Below are positions 1-12,335 of a stretch of 64,000 bases of DNA, one piece after another. The translations under genes and the position numbers were made by a program. Position 1 is the first letter of the stretch, and each line of letters begins with the position of its first letter. Under the pieces are notes generated by a model. That model was not told the DNA's origin. It was given only the letters and a program-made list of their open reading frames with translations, and ran no database searches. The DNA is taken from positions 124,842 to 188,841 of the forward strand of contig MNCI01015542.1 in the NCBI GenBank assembly GCA_015680685.1, written 5' to 3'. Source of the stretch: Gnetum montanum. Taxonomy: Eukaryota; Streptophyta; Gnetopsida; Gnetales; Gnetaceae.

Positions 1-653
1 GCCACGATCTGAGCTATATGAAGAAGAAGAAGATAATGAAGGGGAAGAGGAAGGAGAACTTGCTCCACACTAATGCCTATCACCCTTCCTTCAATGATTG
101 TGACCATGATTGTGATCATGACCTCCTTTTTTTCTCTTATCATGACTTGCCTCTCTAGATCCATTTTTTTCATTGGATCCATTTTGACCAAAACCTGGAT
201 TATGAATTGTAGATTGTATGTTCTAGTTGAGGGCTCCCTAAGCAAAGTCAAAGAGAGGATAATCACTAAATAAGTGGTCACCTTCATCCAATGGGCCAAG
301 AGAAGGTCGAAAAGTGTTTGAACCCTTGCCCTTTACAAGCTCATGTTGGTGCTCTAGCTAACGATCCCTTAACCTTTGTGCTTCAGTGGGATGATAATCC
401 CTTGCATCTCGTATTCTCCATGAAGATGTTGAAGCCCGTGTCATGTGAGCATTAGTTAGAGAATTGTTGGAATAGACTGATTAGGTGGTAACACAATGTT
501 GCCTTCCATGTCACACCATCACAGTAGTTCATCTTGATGCAAGATGAATGTGAAGTTGAGTACATACTCAATAGGATGAGCATATACCACCTAGTATTGC
601 TAAGGCACTTGGACTACCCTAGGCTGAGATGGGATCTTGTAAGAAGAAGATAT
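1..653 (-). pseudogene. L1 element: gag N-terminal part (truncated by window edge)
   Basis: This is the 5' part of the gag gene of a family L retrotransposon, read on the minus strand from its LTR. The stretch around 480-650 matches, in opposite orientation, the gag start of element L4 (41385-41560): the Ser-rich N terminus, a segment reading like HLHELVPNFTFILHQDEQ, then a CCDMEGN-like piece. The expected ATG of L4 appears here as ATA, so the start is lost. Several stops interrupt the frame. Gag would form the particle core. The left end of the copy lies outside the window, so it cannot be said whether pol or ORF2 follows. Confidence 0.6.
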
Positions 654-801
654 TTTATGTTAATGAACTTGTAGGCAGTGTGCAATTAAGATTTAATTTA
701 ATTATTATAATAATTTTTTCTTTCATAAGATTTGACTCTTAGGATTCGAACAACGAGGTTACTAAGTTTCACTCAATTTAGATAGTGCATGTAGAACTAT
801 A

Positions 802-821
802 GTCCCTAGCAACGACACCAA
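802..821 (-). other. L1 primer-binding site
   Basis: Read on the minus strand, TTGGTGTCGTTGCTAGGGAC directly follows the LTR end. It resembles the tRNA-Asp-type primer site TGGCGCCGTTGCCGGGGA of Athila-like plant elements, with C-to-T type changes. This fixes the direction of L1 (leftward). Confidence 0.65.
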
Positions 822-1666
822 TGATGAGTAGTGAGGTACCCCTATGCCTAACCATACGACATTCACATGCAATCCGATCAAATTCCATAGACTATAATTA
901 CAAAGTACGCTAGAGATAAATAGTGCATGTGTGTTGTTCATTCATTATCTTCCTAGTCCCACTTATGGAATGCAATTGTATGGTTAAGTGTTACTAAGGC
1001 ATAAGATTTTTTTTATTTTTTGTTTTATCAAATTACTCACCTAGAACAAGAATAAAAGTAAGAGTAATTAAATGCTAAGTAAACTATGGTCTAATCTAGC
1101 CTAACACAAGTAACCATTCCCACTTTCTAGACACATCCTAAACTTTGTGTAAACACTGCTGGGTTGTCAAATGCTAACCATTTCTAAGCTACTAAGTGTC
1201 ACACGTATGTTCTAAGGGCTCGTGCTTGTGTATTTTAATGAGTTTCTTTATTAATCAAAATTAATTGCATGAATAACGTTAATGAAAATTCCATGAAACC
1301 ACAATATATAAATGCATAAGAAAGAAAGCCTCAAGTGCTTCAAGGATGAATCAAAGAGTTCATCTTTATTGCCAACACAATGGTGTGTTCAGGTACATCA
1401 ATGTTTGAATAAAGATCTGACCACACTTAGACCTTTGGCTACAGGCACTTGGAAAATATTCTAACTCTCAAATGAACAAATTGCAAAAGTTTCACTAGTT
1501 GACTTCCAAAAAACTACTCTCCATCGTGCACCTAGGGGCTATATTTATAGACTTAGGGAGTAACCCTATGATATTGAATGTATGATATCACATCTTAGGC
1601 TATGATATCACGTACCTGATATCGTGGCCACTCCAATATCAGAGTGTATGAAAACATGATTTATCA
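822..1666 (-). repeat. L1 5' LTR (family L)
   Basis: An 845-bp LTR on the minus strand. Its end reads GGTACCTCACTACTCATCA and abuts the primer site at 821. Its start (plus 1651-1666) reads TGATAAATCATGTTTT on the minus strand. A TATA box (CTATAAATA) lies at plus 1542-1550. Upstream of it, at plus 1580-1640, are GATATC-containing dyads (ATGATATCACGTACCTGATA) that recur in L3. The same LTR family occurs at 4685, 28299, 30122, 37979 and 40277. Confidence 0.85.
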
Positions 1667-4600
1667 AATAGAAATTAATTTTTTAAAATTCTTTTTACTC
1701 TTTCTATTCAAACCATAGAGGGTATAAAATTCATTCCAAATAATCCATTTATCATACATAAATAGACAAGAAACTACAATGATACCAAATGTACTCTAAG
1801 TAGTACACAATCTAGATGCATTAGTAGCCCAAGCTCCTTATTTAAAATGAAGCCACCATGGGCTAATTTTCTTAAGCATATCTTTTGAAATTGTAATATG
1901 ATTGTAATTCCAATATTTACCAACCTTATATCATGATTTCTAAATTTGTTTAAGAATTAAAAAACTAGAAATAAAAATGACCTAAGGAAACAGAAAATAA
2001 TGATGAAAGTCATTAGAAGATCAAGTACTATCATTCTTAGATTTTCCTTGCATAATACTATTTCTTAAAAGTACCATCTAAACATAATCTTTGATAATTT
2101 ATTTTGCAATCCATTTTACTACAACATAAATACCATAGTTATAACAATTAATGAGACCAAGTCCTCCATCTTTTTTACTGCTAGTGGAAATATTCCAAGT
2201 AACTTTGGAAAAAAAATTTCTATGTTGCATAGCAGACCAAAGAAACTAATGGATAATACAATTAATTCTCTCATAAGAAGTTTTAAAAGGACCCTAACAA
2301 CTAGGGTAATAAAAATGGGTTGATTGAAGCATTTACTTAATAACTAAAAATTTCCCAGTAAGGGTGAGCTTCTTTTCTTTCCATTTATCAAGATTTTTTT
2401 TAAATTTTATCAAGAAAATAATTCTATAGAATAGTAAGATTAGGATCAAAATTAAAAGGTACTTTTAAAATTTTAAAGAAATAATCTTTTTCAAGATTTT
2501 TCAAGAGGATAACCCACTTGTCATTATTATCATTACAATGAACAATAGATTTTTGTTAGTTGATCCAAGGGCTAGATAATATGAATAATCCTTGAATCTA
2601 CCTAAAATAGTATTGATATGTTGTAGAGAATTGTTGATCATTAAAAAATAATTATTTGCAAATTGCATGTTAAGTAATTATGTACCTTGATCATAAATTG
2701 AATCTCCCTTCATGAAATTTCTTTGTAAATAATAATGTAGATTATCTAAAAGAAAATTTGTAACAATAATAAAAAGATAGGCAGTTAAAGGAAAACCTTA
2801 ACAAATTGATCATTGAAGAGAAAATAAGTAACTTAATTCAAAATTAATAGTAACTTGAGCATTAGCATCAATCAGAAAGGTATGAACAAGTTGAATAAAA
2901 TAATCATCAAATCCTTGTTTAGAGGAAAAAAAAATTCTATTCAATCCTATCATAAGGTTTGGCATAATCTAACTTAAAAAAAGTAATATCGTGGTTAATA
3001 TGATAAGCCTATTGCATTTTCTCCCAAGATGTAATAACATTATTCAAGATATGTCCACCTTTAACAAAACCAATCTTCTCAGGTCTCATGATATCTTTTG
3101 ATGTAATTTCTGTTTCAAGAATATTTTGATATGCTTTTATTTCAGGATGTGGAATATGTGTACGAGAGGCCTCGAAGGATTCCATGCTAAAATATTTAAA
3201 ACAAAAAATAGAAGAAAATTAATTGCTAAAAAACTATTAATAGTGTGAGGATCTTTAATGATTGAATCATTTATATAAAGTGATTACAATTTAGGTACTT
3301 AACCATTTCCTTTTAGAAATTTAAAACAATCTTTGCAAGGTTCATCTTTAAATTTTAACCAACTCATGCAACTTGTGAGAGTACATTTATCTTTAAAAGT
3401 ATCCCAACATTGTTTAGCATAATGAGCTTTAGCCTAGGCTTTTTGAGTCTCAAAATCAAAGGGATTCTATTCTACAAGAATTTGCATTTGCATTACAGAT
3501 TTTGCAAGATATTCTTCAACTTGACACTTACACTTAGAAAATTGATTTCCAAACCATCTAGCATAATTTTTGACCCTACAAGTACTTTGCTACTACTAGT
3601 TAATTCTTGCATTTTATAAAGATTTCAAAATATTCATCCCACTAGGTTTTATGAACATAATAACATACATATAAAAATAATAATGCTTAAGAAAGGATGA
3701 ATATTTAATATGAGAGAGGAAGATGCTAATAAAAAACGATCTAAGAAAGTAGCATCTATATGCACTTCTACTTTCTTTGTAGACTTTAAAAAAAAAAACA
3801 TTAGAGATGTAAAATCTATCAAGTCTACAATAAATTCTATCATTTATTTGTTAATAATTACACCAAGTATAATGTTTCGTATATGAATAAGATGAGAATA
3901 AAAAGCTAACATTAGAAAGAAAGTATTTTTCTTTGGAATTACACCAATCTTTTTTTTCTTGAGAAGATATATTAGGAGAAAGACTGTAAAGTTTATTTAA
4001 ATGACTTTTAACCATATTGATGTCACCTCTAATAATCCAAAGAACCTTTGGTAGAGATGGAAGATATTTCCAAATCTATGATCAATCTTTAAAATAATTA
4101 GAAGCATAAATATTACAATGTCAAAAGTCACCTCTTTTACTATACAGATAATCCAAATAACTTTTCCAAGGTTGTTAAAACCAAAATTTAAAACTTTTCT
4201 AATCCAATTTTTATTAACTAGTAACACCTCCTTTATTAACTTCATGAGTAGTAGAAAAAACAATGTAATTTTTAAAATGCATTTACTAAAAAAATTAATA
4301 TCATGAGCTAAAATCTAATTTCTTACAAGAAAAAAAATTTGAAAATAAATATTGGTTTGAAAGATACTCCTCGATAATCTTTGCTCAGGACCTATGAGAA
4401 AGGAACTAAACATTCCATCATAAAATTAACATTGAGATGTGGGAGAGGAGGCCCCCATCCTTAATTTTTCAAGCTTAGCATTTGTTTCATAATCTATGTT
4501 ACTAATAAGTGAAAAAACATTATATGATAAAAAATAATTTGGAATAATAGTAAAAGTAGAAAGAAAATGAGGATACCTTTGGGATTTTTAAGTTGATAGC

Positions 4601-4684
4601 AACTCTTGTATGACTTTTCTTTTTATATTGCACCAAGTCAAATTAATCAACATTAGTATTTAGAATTAAAAGGATTAGTAAAAG
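1667..4684 (-). mobile_element. LINE (L1-type non-LTR) remnant, endonuclease and RT part
   Basis: Minus-strand fragments spell a plant L1-type LINE ORF2, in the expected order from right to left. At about 4010-4050 is an endonuclease motif WIIRGDINMV (consensus WIIGGDFN). At about 2940-3110 is an RT stretch with GFVKGGHILNNV followed by KLDYAKPYDRIE (consensus KLDFEKAYDRVE). At about 2100-2215 is the C-terminal part reading KVTWNISTSSKKDGGLGLIN. Stops and frameshifts are frequent. L1 interrupts it at 1667 and L2 at 4684; its upstream part resumes at 28825. It is probably the oldest layer of this region. Confidence 0.75.
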
Positions 4685-5531
4685 TGATGAGCTCCAAGGT
4701 ACCCCTACGCCCAACCATACGAATCATGAGCATTTATGCACAATAGGGTCGAGTTCCGTAGATTGGATTAGTTGTGCATCTAGATCATTATGCCTTGATC
4801 ACAGTTCATTGTCTTTCCACTTGGATTAGTGATAGCTTTGTCATGTATAGTTTAGTTCAAACTAAGTCATATGATTCTTGATGTTGTTCAATCCTAAGCT
4901 ACTCCTAACGTAATAAAGAAATTAATTATTTAATCTAATTAATGATGGAAGGTAAATTCTTACTAGCCTATGTGCTATGAGTATTTGTTCCTAAATTTTT
5001 GTACATGCCTTGGAATTTATGCAACTACTGATGGGAATACCAAGCATATCATTACTAGGCATACCAAATGATAACACTAATGGGTTATACTTAAGCACTC
5101 ATGGTTAGTCATACTCATTCTGATTAATGATAGAAAATGATAAAGAGTAACAAATGATGAATGTTAACTAAGGAAAATAATAAGCATTTAAATAATTAAA
5201 AAAATAGTAATAAAGAAAAGTGGATGCTACAATGATGGAAGTAATCTTGATCTTTATTATCGACATGTAACATGTCCAAGTACATCACGCTCGAATAAGG
5301 ATGTTGTACAATCACTTAACATCATACTACATGCATGCATTGGAAACTAACAAAACTTGAAATTTATTAAAATCTATGAACCTATCTATATCTATCTTCC
5401 TCTCTCAATTGTGCACCCAAGTGTTGTATTTATAGGCTAGCATGAAAGGGCTGATATCAGATCCTTGACATCAAAGGTTGTGCCCTGATATTAAATACCC
5501 AATTCACGATTCTGCAAAACATGACTCATCA
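4685..5531 (-). repeat. L2 3' LTR
   Basis: An 847-bp LTR beginning TGATGAGTCATG and ending CTCATCA on the minus strand (TGATGAG at plus 4685, ACTCATCA ending at 5531). The TATA box is at plus 5426-5435 (GTATTTATAG on plus). It is about as long as L1 and L3 LTRs and aligns with 28299-28824 over the outer 526 bp. Confidence 0.85.
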
Positions 5532-5545
5532 TACCCCCACAATTG
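5532..5545 (-). other. L2 polypurine tract
   Basis: On the minus strand AATTGTGGGGGTA sits directly before the 3' LTR. The same G-run motif (AATCGTGGGGGTA) precedes the 3' LTR of L3, so this is the plus-strand priming tract of the family. Confidence 0.7.
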
Positions 5546-5720
5546 AATGAAAACTTATTTGTGAGTTAAACAAAAATAAGGAACAAGTTCTTTACAAAAT
5601 ATTGGGAAGGTATGGGATTATTAACTGACTTAAATAAGCACACAACTTAACTCTTTCATGTCATAGTCGTATTTTACACAAAATGGACACAACATGATAA
5701 AACAACAAAACTAGGGAAGC

Positions 5721-8457
5721 TCATGTAGTTCCAGGAGGTGGTGGCTCTTCCATTGGCCACTTCTCCTTATCATTAGGCTTCTAGAATATATAGTGATTTA
5801 GGAGCACCTACAAATTTTCCTCCTCCATTCTTGGGTCATGTACCATCTAGGTTGATGAGCTGATGTGTGTTGGAACTAATACATCCCATGAACATGGTAG
5901 CTACAGGAACATTTAATTTGCTTTCATGTACCATGCTATGAACTACCATAATTCCTTCTTAAAATCTCTATCATTTTATTTTAGTTCATGATGATCTATT
6001 AATATTTTAGCTAGGTCTAAGGCTACATCTCTTTACCCATGGTAGCGAGCCTTAATTGTTTCTAGTTTTGAGTTTGCCACATGGAGTTTTTGTAGAGAAT
6101 TTTTCCTATCTCCAAGCTCTTTTTCATATAAGGAATAAGTGGCTACTACTTATTGTTCCAACTCATTTTTGGGCCAACCTTTTGTTAACATGGCAAGGTT
6201 GGCATAGCAAAGGTTAGCCAATATCATGTACTCTTTCAAATCTTCAATTTGCAGGTCCCTGTTCTTCACTTTCACTTGGTGGACCAGGGCATAGCTATCC
6301 AAGAGGGGTTGCTAGTCAAGATTTTGCATTGACATGGATTTGATGAAGGCCTTTGCCATCTAAATTTATTTTTCATTAATCTATTTATACATGACAATAT
6401 GGTCTCAGAAGTGCTTTTTCAACTTTTCAAGCTTCTTAGCCTCATTTTACCATGCACTTATCTTGATTGCAGATTTTTTATCTATTGTGTAAACCTTCTC
6501 CATTAAGAGGGTTCGGTTCTCTCTAGTCAATCTACTTATATCCTAGCAGATCCTCACCAATTCCTCCCTCAATTGGTGGATACTTTCTTTCAAAATGTTT
6601 TTCTATTTGTAAATAGTGGTCAACCTAGCATTATCAGTAGCAAGCTACTTATTCTTCTCTTGTGTAGTGATCAATGCCTTCCTATGGGAATATTGTTGGG
6701 CTTCGACAACTGAGGCATTCTAGACTACATTCTCCTTTTCTTGTTCAATAACTTTATTTTGTTCAATCAATTGGCTTTGAAATTATTTCGATTGGTTAGG
6801 TGCAATGAATTGGGAAGGATTCCTTCTTTCATCTCTCAAGGTAACAAGCTCTTGTTGTAATCTATGCACTTCTACTTTTACATGCTCTACCTTGGTCTTT
6901 GTGATGACCAATTTTCCTTTTGTGTTAATGAGGTTTCATTGTATTGCAATGACATCATTGAGAATGTCAAACAAAGTTTTCATTACTTGTTCAATATGCA
7001 ACAATCTATCAAGCACATCCTCATGGGTTGTAGGAGTCATTGAAGTTCAAGCTAACATTTTTGCATCTTTGGTTCTGGTATAATATATTGGGGGTGCAAC
7101 AAGCACATTAAAGGATTCTATAATGTGTTCTGTGATAACTTTTGTAGCTCCTGATGCATCTTGGTGCTAGATGACCATGACTATGGCACCTTCTTCCATT
7201 TCAAGCACCACTTGAAAAGATGTAGCATTTCTAGATATCTATTGTAACCATTGGGCTTCTTCTTTTGATTGCAAAGAGATATACCCCCTTCATGAATTAG
7301 AAAAAATTGTAGGATGAACAATATCATTTATGACTCAGAAAAGGTTTGATTCATCCCTACTTCCCCAATTTAGAGTTTTAACTATTCTCTACAGATGGCT
7401 CATTATGGGCCTATAGTCTTGCAGTGGTTCTGGTGGATCTTGTGGCTCTCATTGTTGCACTGATTCTTGTTGGGGCTCCTTTTCTAGTTCTTATTCTAGC
7501 TCCTTATTTGGTCCTTTTTCATCACCAAGGTCTTTTCTTAGTGCTATAGGTTTGAGCAATTTAGCGAAGGAAGCATTTTGAGCCCTCATGGGAACATCAT
7601 TGGTATAACCTAATATTTCAATGTGCTTGTAGAACTTTCTAATTAGGCAAAGGAATGGAAGTGTTCGCTTCCCTGCCTTTCTTTCCTCAAAACACCTTTG
7701 AATTTCTATGAAGTATAAATAGGAAAGATTAGCATTGCATTCGCCCATTAAGATTGCACTTCCTTTGGCTGCATAAGTTGATATTCTGTTGAGTCCTTTA
7801 GTTGGGAAGATGTGGTATGTGTGGATTTTGAAGTAGATCCTCTCTTCTAAAGTTAACACATTGTATATTTTGTTTTCTTTATTGTATGCCTGCTTCAACC
7901 ATAGTTTCCTAGTTTCAACATCAAACCTTGTGGATAGATGCGCAACCTTGGCCCCCACATTAAGTATGTTTAGATCCTCTATGATGGCCTTGACTGAAAA
8001 AGAGAGAGATTTTGCCAATGTTAACAGTGGTTCCTTCTTCCTTATTATGCCAAAATTGGTACATCTCACCAAGGTATCACTCCTCACTTCCATAGAGGAT
8101 ATGTCATAAAGGTGATGCCTAAAGTTGAGTTTTGATCACCTTAGGGAAAAATACCATGAATGAACCAAAGTTCATTTCCACGATGACCATGGTCAACATG
8201 GATCACTCTTGAATGGCTTGGAGGCATTCTTGGAACAACATGAGGCATTGTCCTTGCACTAGAGCCTATGGTTCTATGGCCTCTTCTTGAATCAATTTCC
8301 CTATAGCAAAATACTTTTGATGAATGCTAAACAATTGGGCCTCCTATTCTTCATGCTCAACTAGTGGGCCTTATTTTCCTAATCAACCTTTGTCACCTCT
8401 CAGGTGTTTGCTTACTCCTTGCAAAGGTCCTTCTTATCTATTTTTTTTTGGGGCCAT
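5721..8457 (-). pseudogene. L2 ORF2, family L accessory protein in place of pol
   Basis: This is a second large ORF of unknown function where pol would be expected. The start is fixed by comparison with L3: both copies read TTGCAG immediately before ATG, then a Lys/Arg-rich N terminus. Both end in a matching MEEPPPPGTT or MEEPPSPRTT before TGA. The longest open piece (7491-8093) has a central domain with EERIYFKIHTYHIFP and LPFLCLIRKFY. That pattern resembles the 'putative plant transposon protein' domain found near Athila-type elements; the match is from memory of the pattern, not a search. The remainder is charged and probably coiled coil. Length is about 910 codons with many stops. Confidence 0.65.
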
Positions 8458-8993
8458 CTGCAATCAATTATGGAATTAGTGTTACTAAGCTGTTTTCCAT
8501 TTATCCTCAATAGGTTTATATCTTACCCATAAGTTCTTAGCTCATGTGATTGTATAGTTAGAAAAATTTCAAGAAAAATGCCCAAAAAGTGTTAACTTCT
8601 TTTATGATCCTGCATAATTGGCTTCTTTTCCCTTATGCATGGCTTATAATGATGGTTATGATCCTTGGGTGAAATAAGTAGAGGTTCTAACATACATATG
8701 ATTGATAGTTCATTAAAATACTTAAGTTTTCTTTAACATTCTTACCCTTATAATACCTTCTAGGTAATAACAAATTTCAAAAAATTGGCATAAGGTTTCC
8801 ACACAAGCACCCTCCCCAACTAAATTGAACACTCGAGGATCAAATAGGTTTAAAAATCATGAAAATTGAAGTGGTACAGAGCAAGATATCATGTGTGGAA
8901 GTTGGGTGCACATAGCTCTTGGGTGAGAGAGAAAAATGCAAAAACTCCCCTAGCATCAATTGATGATAATGAATTTTTTGAGCATCAAAGGGT

Positions 8994-9075
8994 CCTATTT
9001 ATAGGGTTGTATGGACATAATATTACGTACCTGATGTCAACTTCCACATGATATCACATAGTTGATATTGGGGAT
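8994..9075 (-). promoter_or_regulatory. L2 internal promoter upstream of ORF2
   Basis: A TATA box (CTATAAATAGG on minus, plus 8994-9004) is preceded by GATATCA/TGATAT dyads at plus 9030-9075. This repeats the layout of the family's LTR promoter and lies about 540 bp upstream of the ORF2 ATG. L3 has the same arrangement at 34450-34526. Confidence 0.5.
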
Positions 9076-10500
9076 TGTGAAATTACATTTGATGAGGACA
9101 TTCAACATGGAAAATGAAGCTCTATGATTGGTTGGAAGGTTTCATGTAAAATCCAAAGTTTTGGGATAAGTGAGAATTCATATTTAGCCATTGGTAGTAT
9201 GAGAAGATGGAATTGTGTATATTAAAAGCTTTACAAGATGTAAGAAATGGGGTATTGGATTCATGGTATATAACAAATAGGTTATGTGATAAGAAAAGGT
9301 ATTGAATTTAACATTTATGTAGTTGGAAGGTTTAAGATGATGCATATGTATTTGTCAAGTAGAAGTTACAATAGTTATACAGGTGGATCCTCCCCAAAGT
9401 GGGCTCTACCCCTTAATTCCCTTGTATAACCACATCCAAAAAATATTTGTAAGCACCAAAGGGGTTAAATGCAATGCATACTTGTTGAACAAAACACAAA
9501 TGTTAAACCACAAACTCTATGTTACACAAAACCACAAGTTATGATCATATGGATAGTGAGATGAGATAGATTTTAGAAGGGATTGTAGAAATGGGGACAT
9601 GAGGTGCCTTACCATAAGCACAATGAATCATTGTATGTTATTAATGGTTAAAGTAATCAATAACCATTATTTTCAAGATTCAAACCAAGTCCAAACCACA
9701 TTCTAGTGACATCACATTGTTTTATCTCTTAGATTGAGAACCATAAGACTACTGCCATTGCAAGGAGTAGCATTAATTAGCATTTTTGTCCAAGGGAGGA
9801 GTTTATTTATGGCACTTTTTTTGATGAATTTTGAGATGCCCCTAACCTTCAAGCATGGGTAACATGTGTTTCTAGTGGGATCCTTAATTATTTATTCAAT
9901 TTCCTTTTATTTTACTCTTATCTATGTCAACCTTACTAGAGGACTACCTTTAGGCATGGATAACATGTCTTTCTAGTGACATGGTAAGGCAACACTTATT
10001 TTACTTTTACTTACATTTTTCATTAGATCTACAAGGATATAATTACAACCTTGGCCACATGATAGAACATATAAAAGTGGTTAAAGGGATTCCACAAATT
10101 TCCTTGATGTCGCATCCTTTACATTCCCACTTGAATCTTCACTTTTCTTTCTAGGCATAATGATTACAAACTTATTCTTAGTTTGATGATGATGAAAAAT
10201 ATCATTGTGACCATGGTAATAACCTCTTATTAATGGAATGGGTGAATGGATGACGTGGCCTCATTGCCCAAATAATTAGTGCCTCTTAACTTGACAACAT
10301 AGAGAAGTCCTCACCTCAATGGGCTACATGATGTTTTATTCACACATAATATTACTAATAAAGGGAATGAAAAAAAATGTCGAAAAAGCTGAAAGGCATA
10401 GGAAAATTTTTATCAAGAAATAAGAAAATGATAAAAAATTGTAAAACAAAAGGATGAAAAAATATATTAATTTTGAATGTTAGGATGGGGCATTTCCCCC
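9076..10500 (-). other. L2 spacer between gag and ORF2
   Basis: Non-coding internal sequence with no gene seen. It matches the spacer of L3: for example, plus 9840-9880 (CTTCAAGCATGGGTAACATG, then TTCTAGTGGGATCC) is the reverse complement of L3 33597-33645. So this 1.4-kb spacer is a standing part of the family, not a separate insertion. Confidence 0.5.
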
Positions 10501-11574
10501 ATGAATAAGCATTTAATCATGAATAGAATTAATAAGTGGATAGGTAGGCTCCATAAATTTGTGAAATAATGTTACACTTTCATTGTCAAGCCACTAGGTG
10601 TCTTCTGATTTAGTTGTAGTTGCGTAGATAGGTTGTGGCTCACACACTTGGTTTTTAAACATATGGTGAGTTAGGGTATGACTTGTGTGAACTTTGTAGA
10701 TGTCTAGCCCAAAATTGCACCCTTGATCATGATTAGTTATGCATGAATCCATTTGTTTCTCCACAATGCTAGATTCATTGCTTTTATTATATGTTGGAGT
10801 AATGATGGATGTTGGCCTTTGCATAGGATTAGAGGACATTGATTGTGAGAGGAAGGGTGTTGAATTTGATTGGCCTTGTGCTAGTTTGGATGAGTTAGTA
10901 GGTTCACAGGTGTTGTGCTTATGCATGGGAATAAGAAAGGGAATTTCCAAGATTTTGGCAAGGATCTACTAGCATTATCATGTCTATTCACATCCCCAAC
11001 AAAAGTGGCATTCTTTCATTGATGTTGTGGTGTTAAACCTTCCTATGTTGCTGGCTATGACATGTGATGGAGTGGAGTGTGAGAATATTAAGGATATGAT
11101 GGAGGGTAAGAGGTGTAAGGTGGTGATCCTTCAAGAGATTTTGTGGTTTGATGATACTCAGAACAGTGGTAGTAGCAATTTGAAGTAGAGGATGTAGAAC
11201 TAGTTGGGGAAACAAGTAGTTGAACATAGTATCTGTATAGGTTTGGTTGGTAGTAAGGGTAGGGTTGGTTTGATGATGGCTTCTCCCCTAATTATGGGTT
11301 TCACCAATGTGGTTGATGACAACGTTAAGGTTGGTAAGAAGTCCCACTAGGATAGTACGATTGGTTGTAGGGTTTTTTATAATTACCTTGTGATAAAGGT
11401 AATTTTCTAGGCATTTTCTTTTGTATGAACTTGGGATTTAATGCAAAATTCCAATACTCATATAGATGTAACATGACTAGGAAATAGCCCTTTATATGGT
11501 CATATATGTAGATGTCACATTCATCATCTAGTTTGATGGTTGATTCTATAGTCTCTTCCTCTACAGCTAATAGC
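10500..11574 (-). pseudogene. L2 gag, C-terminal half
   Basis: This is the minus-strand gag remnant. At about 11400-11560 it reads ECDIYIYDHIKGYF followed by LHLYEYWNFALNPKFIQ. In L3 the matching piece is ECNICLYNHPKGEC with LHLYEDWENTLHLEFVQ, so the zinc knuckle is decayed here (Cys and His lost). Downstream is the Pro/Tyr/Gln-rich tail, including NQVCEPQ, which L3 shares. The N-terminal half is absent because the sequence joins the LTR of element A at about 11575. Confidence 0.65.
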
Positions 11575-12335
11575 TAAAAAATTTTCTAAGTGTTTTGACT
11601 ATGCTCTCCTTGCTAGGACTATGCTCTAGAGCATAGTTAGCATTGAGATGACTAGTTTTGCAAATTTTCTCAAGTGGTAAGCTAGAAGTTATCAAGTTGG
11701 CTTGGGATGGAAGAAACAGTTTGGTAGATTCTACCTTCTACATTAGTTTTTGCCAGATTTTCCTTAGTGTTTAGGCTACACTTTCCCTTTTGGGACTATG
11801 ATCTAGAGTGTAGTTAGTTTAGTCTACAGTGGACCTCGTATCTTAGTAAACTTTTCCTAACTATGGAACTATGCTCTATAATGTAGTTAGCATAGTCATG
11901 CAGAACTACCTTTAGAAGCCTCTAGAACTTAGCATGGGCCTTCATCTTAGCTCCAACATTCATTTGAAAAGAAAGATCAATAATTTTCATTTCTTTTGCA
12001 TCCCCCATTTTCCCCCAAATTGTACCTACGCTCAACACCACTTGAGAGAGTGGTCAGTGTAGTCCCAAAGCATAGTCTACAAAACTACATTGTATTGCAT
12101 TATTTTTAGGTATATTATAGTTTTTTTGTCACTCACACATGTAGTCTTAATAGTGTAGTCATAGTTTGGCAATCTCACAATGGGTGTGTAGTTGGGGTTA
12201 GTGTAGTCCCAACTACCCCTTTCACATGTGGCACATGATTTGTAACTCATGCTAAACCTATTCTTATAAATACACTAGTGCTTCACATTTTAGGGGTTGG
12301 CATTTGAAGCAATCAATTAGCACTTCCTAGGGCCT
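11575..12335 (+). repeat. A 5' LTR, truncated at both ends
   Basis: This aligns with 26820-27673 of the 3' LTR, including paired half-site motifs such as GACTATGCTCTAGAGCATAG, a TATA box at 12265-12272 and the shared GGGGTTGGCATTTGAAGCAA downstream. The outer ~150 bp and everything beyond about 65 bp past the TATA box are missing. It joins gag directly at 12336, so the primer site and gag N terminus were deleted. Confidence 0.7.

Noticed and set aside
3997-4306. Short hydrophobic open frames as membrane peptides
   Set aside because: They are shadows of the decayed LINE ORF2 on the minus strand in AT-rich DNA.
8826-9080. Truncated LTR of another family L copy
   Set aside because: The TATA and dyads match the internal promoter of L3 (34450-34526) and the flanks align with the L3 spacer and ORF2, so it is an internal part of L2.
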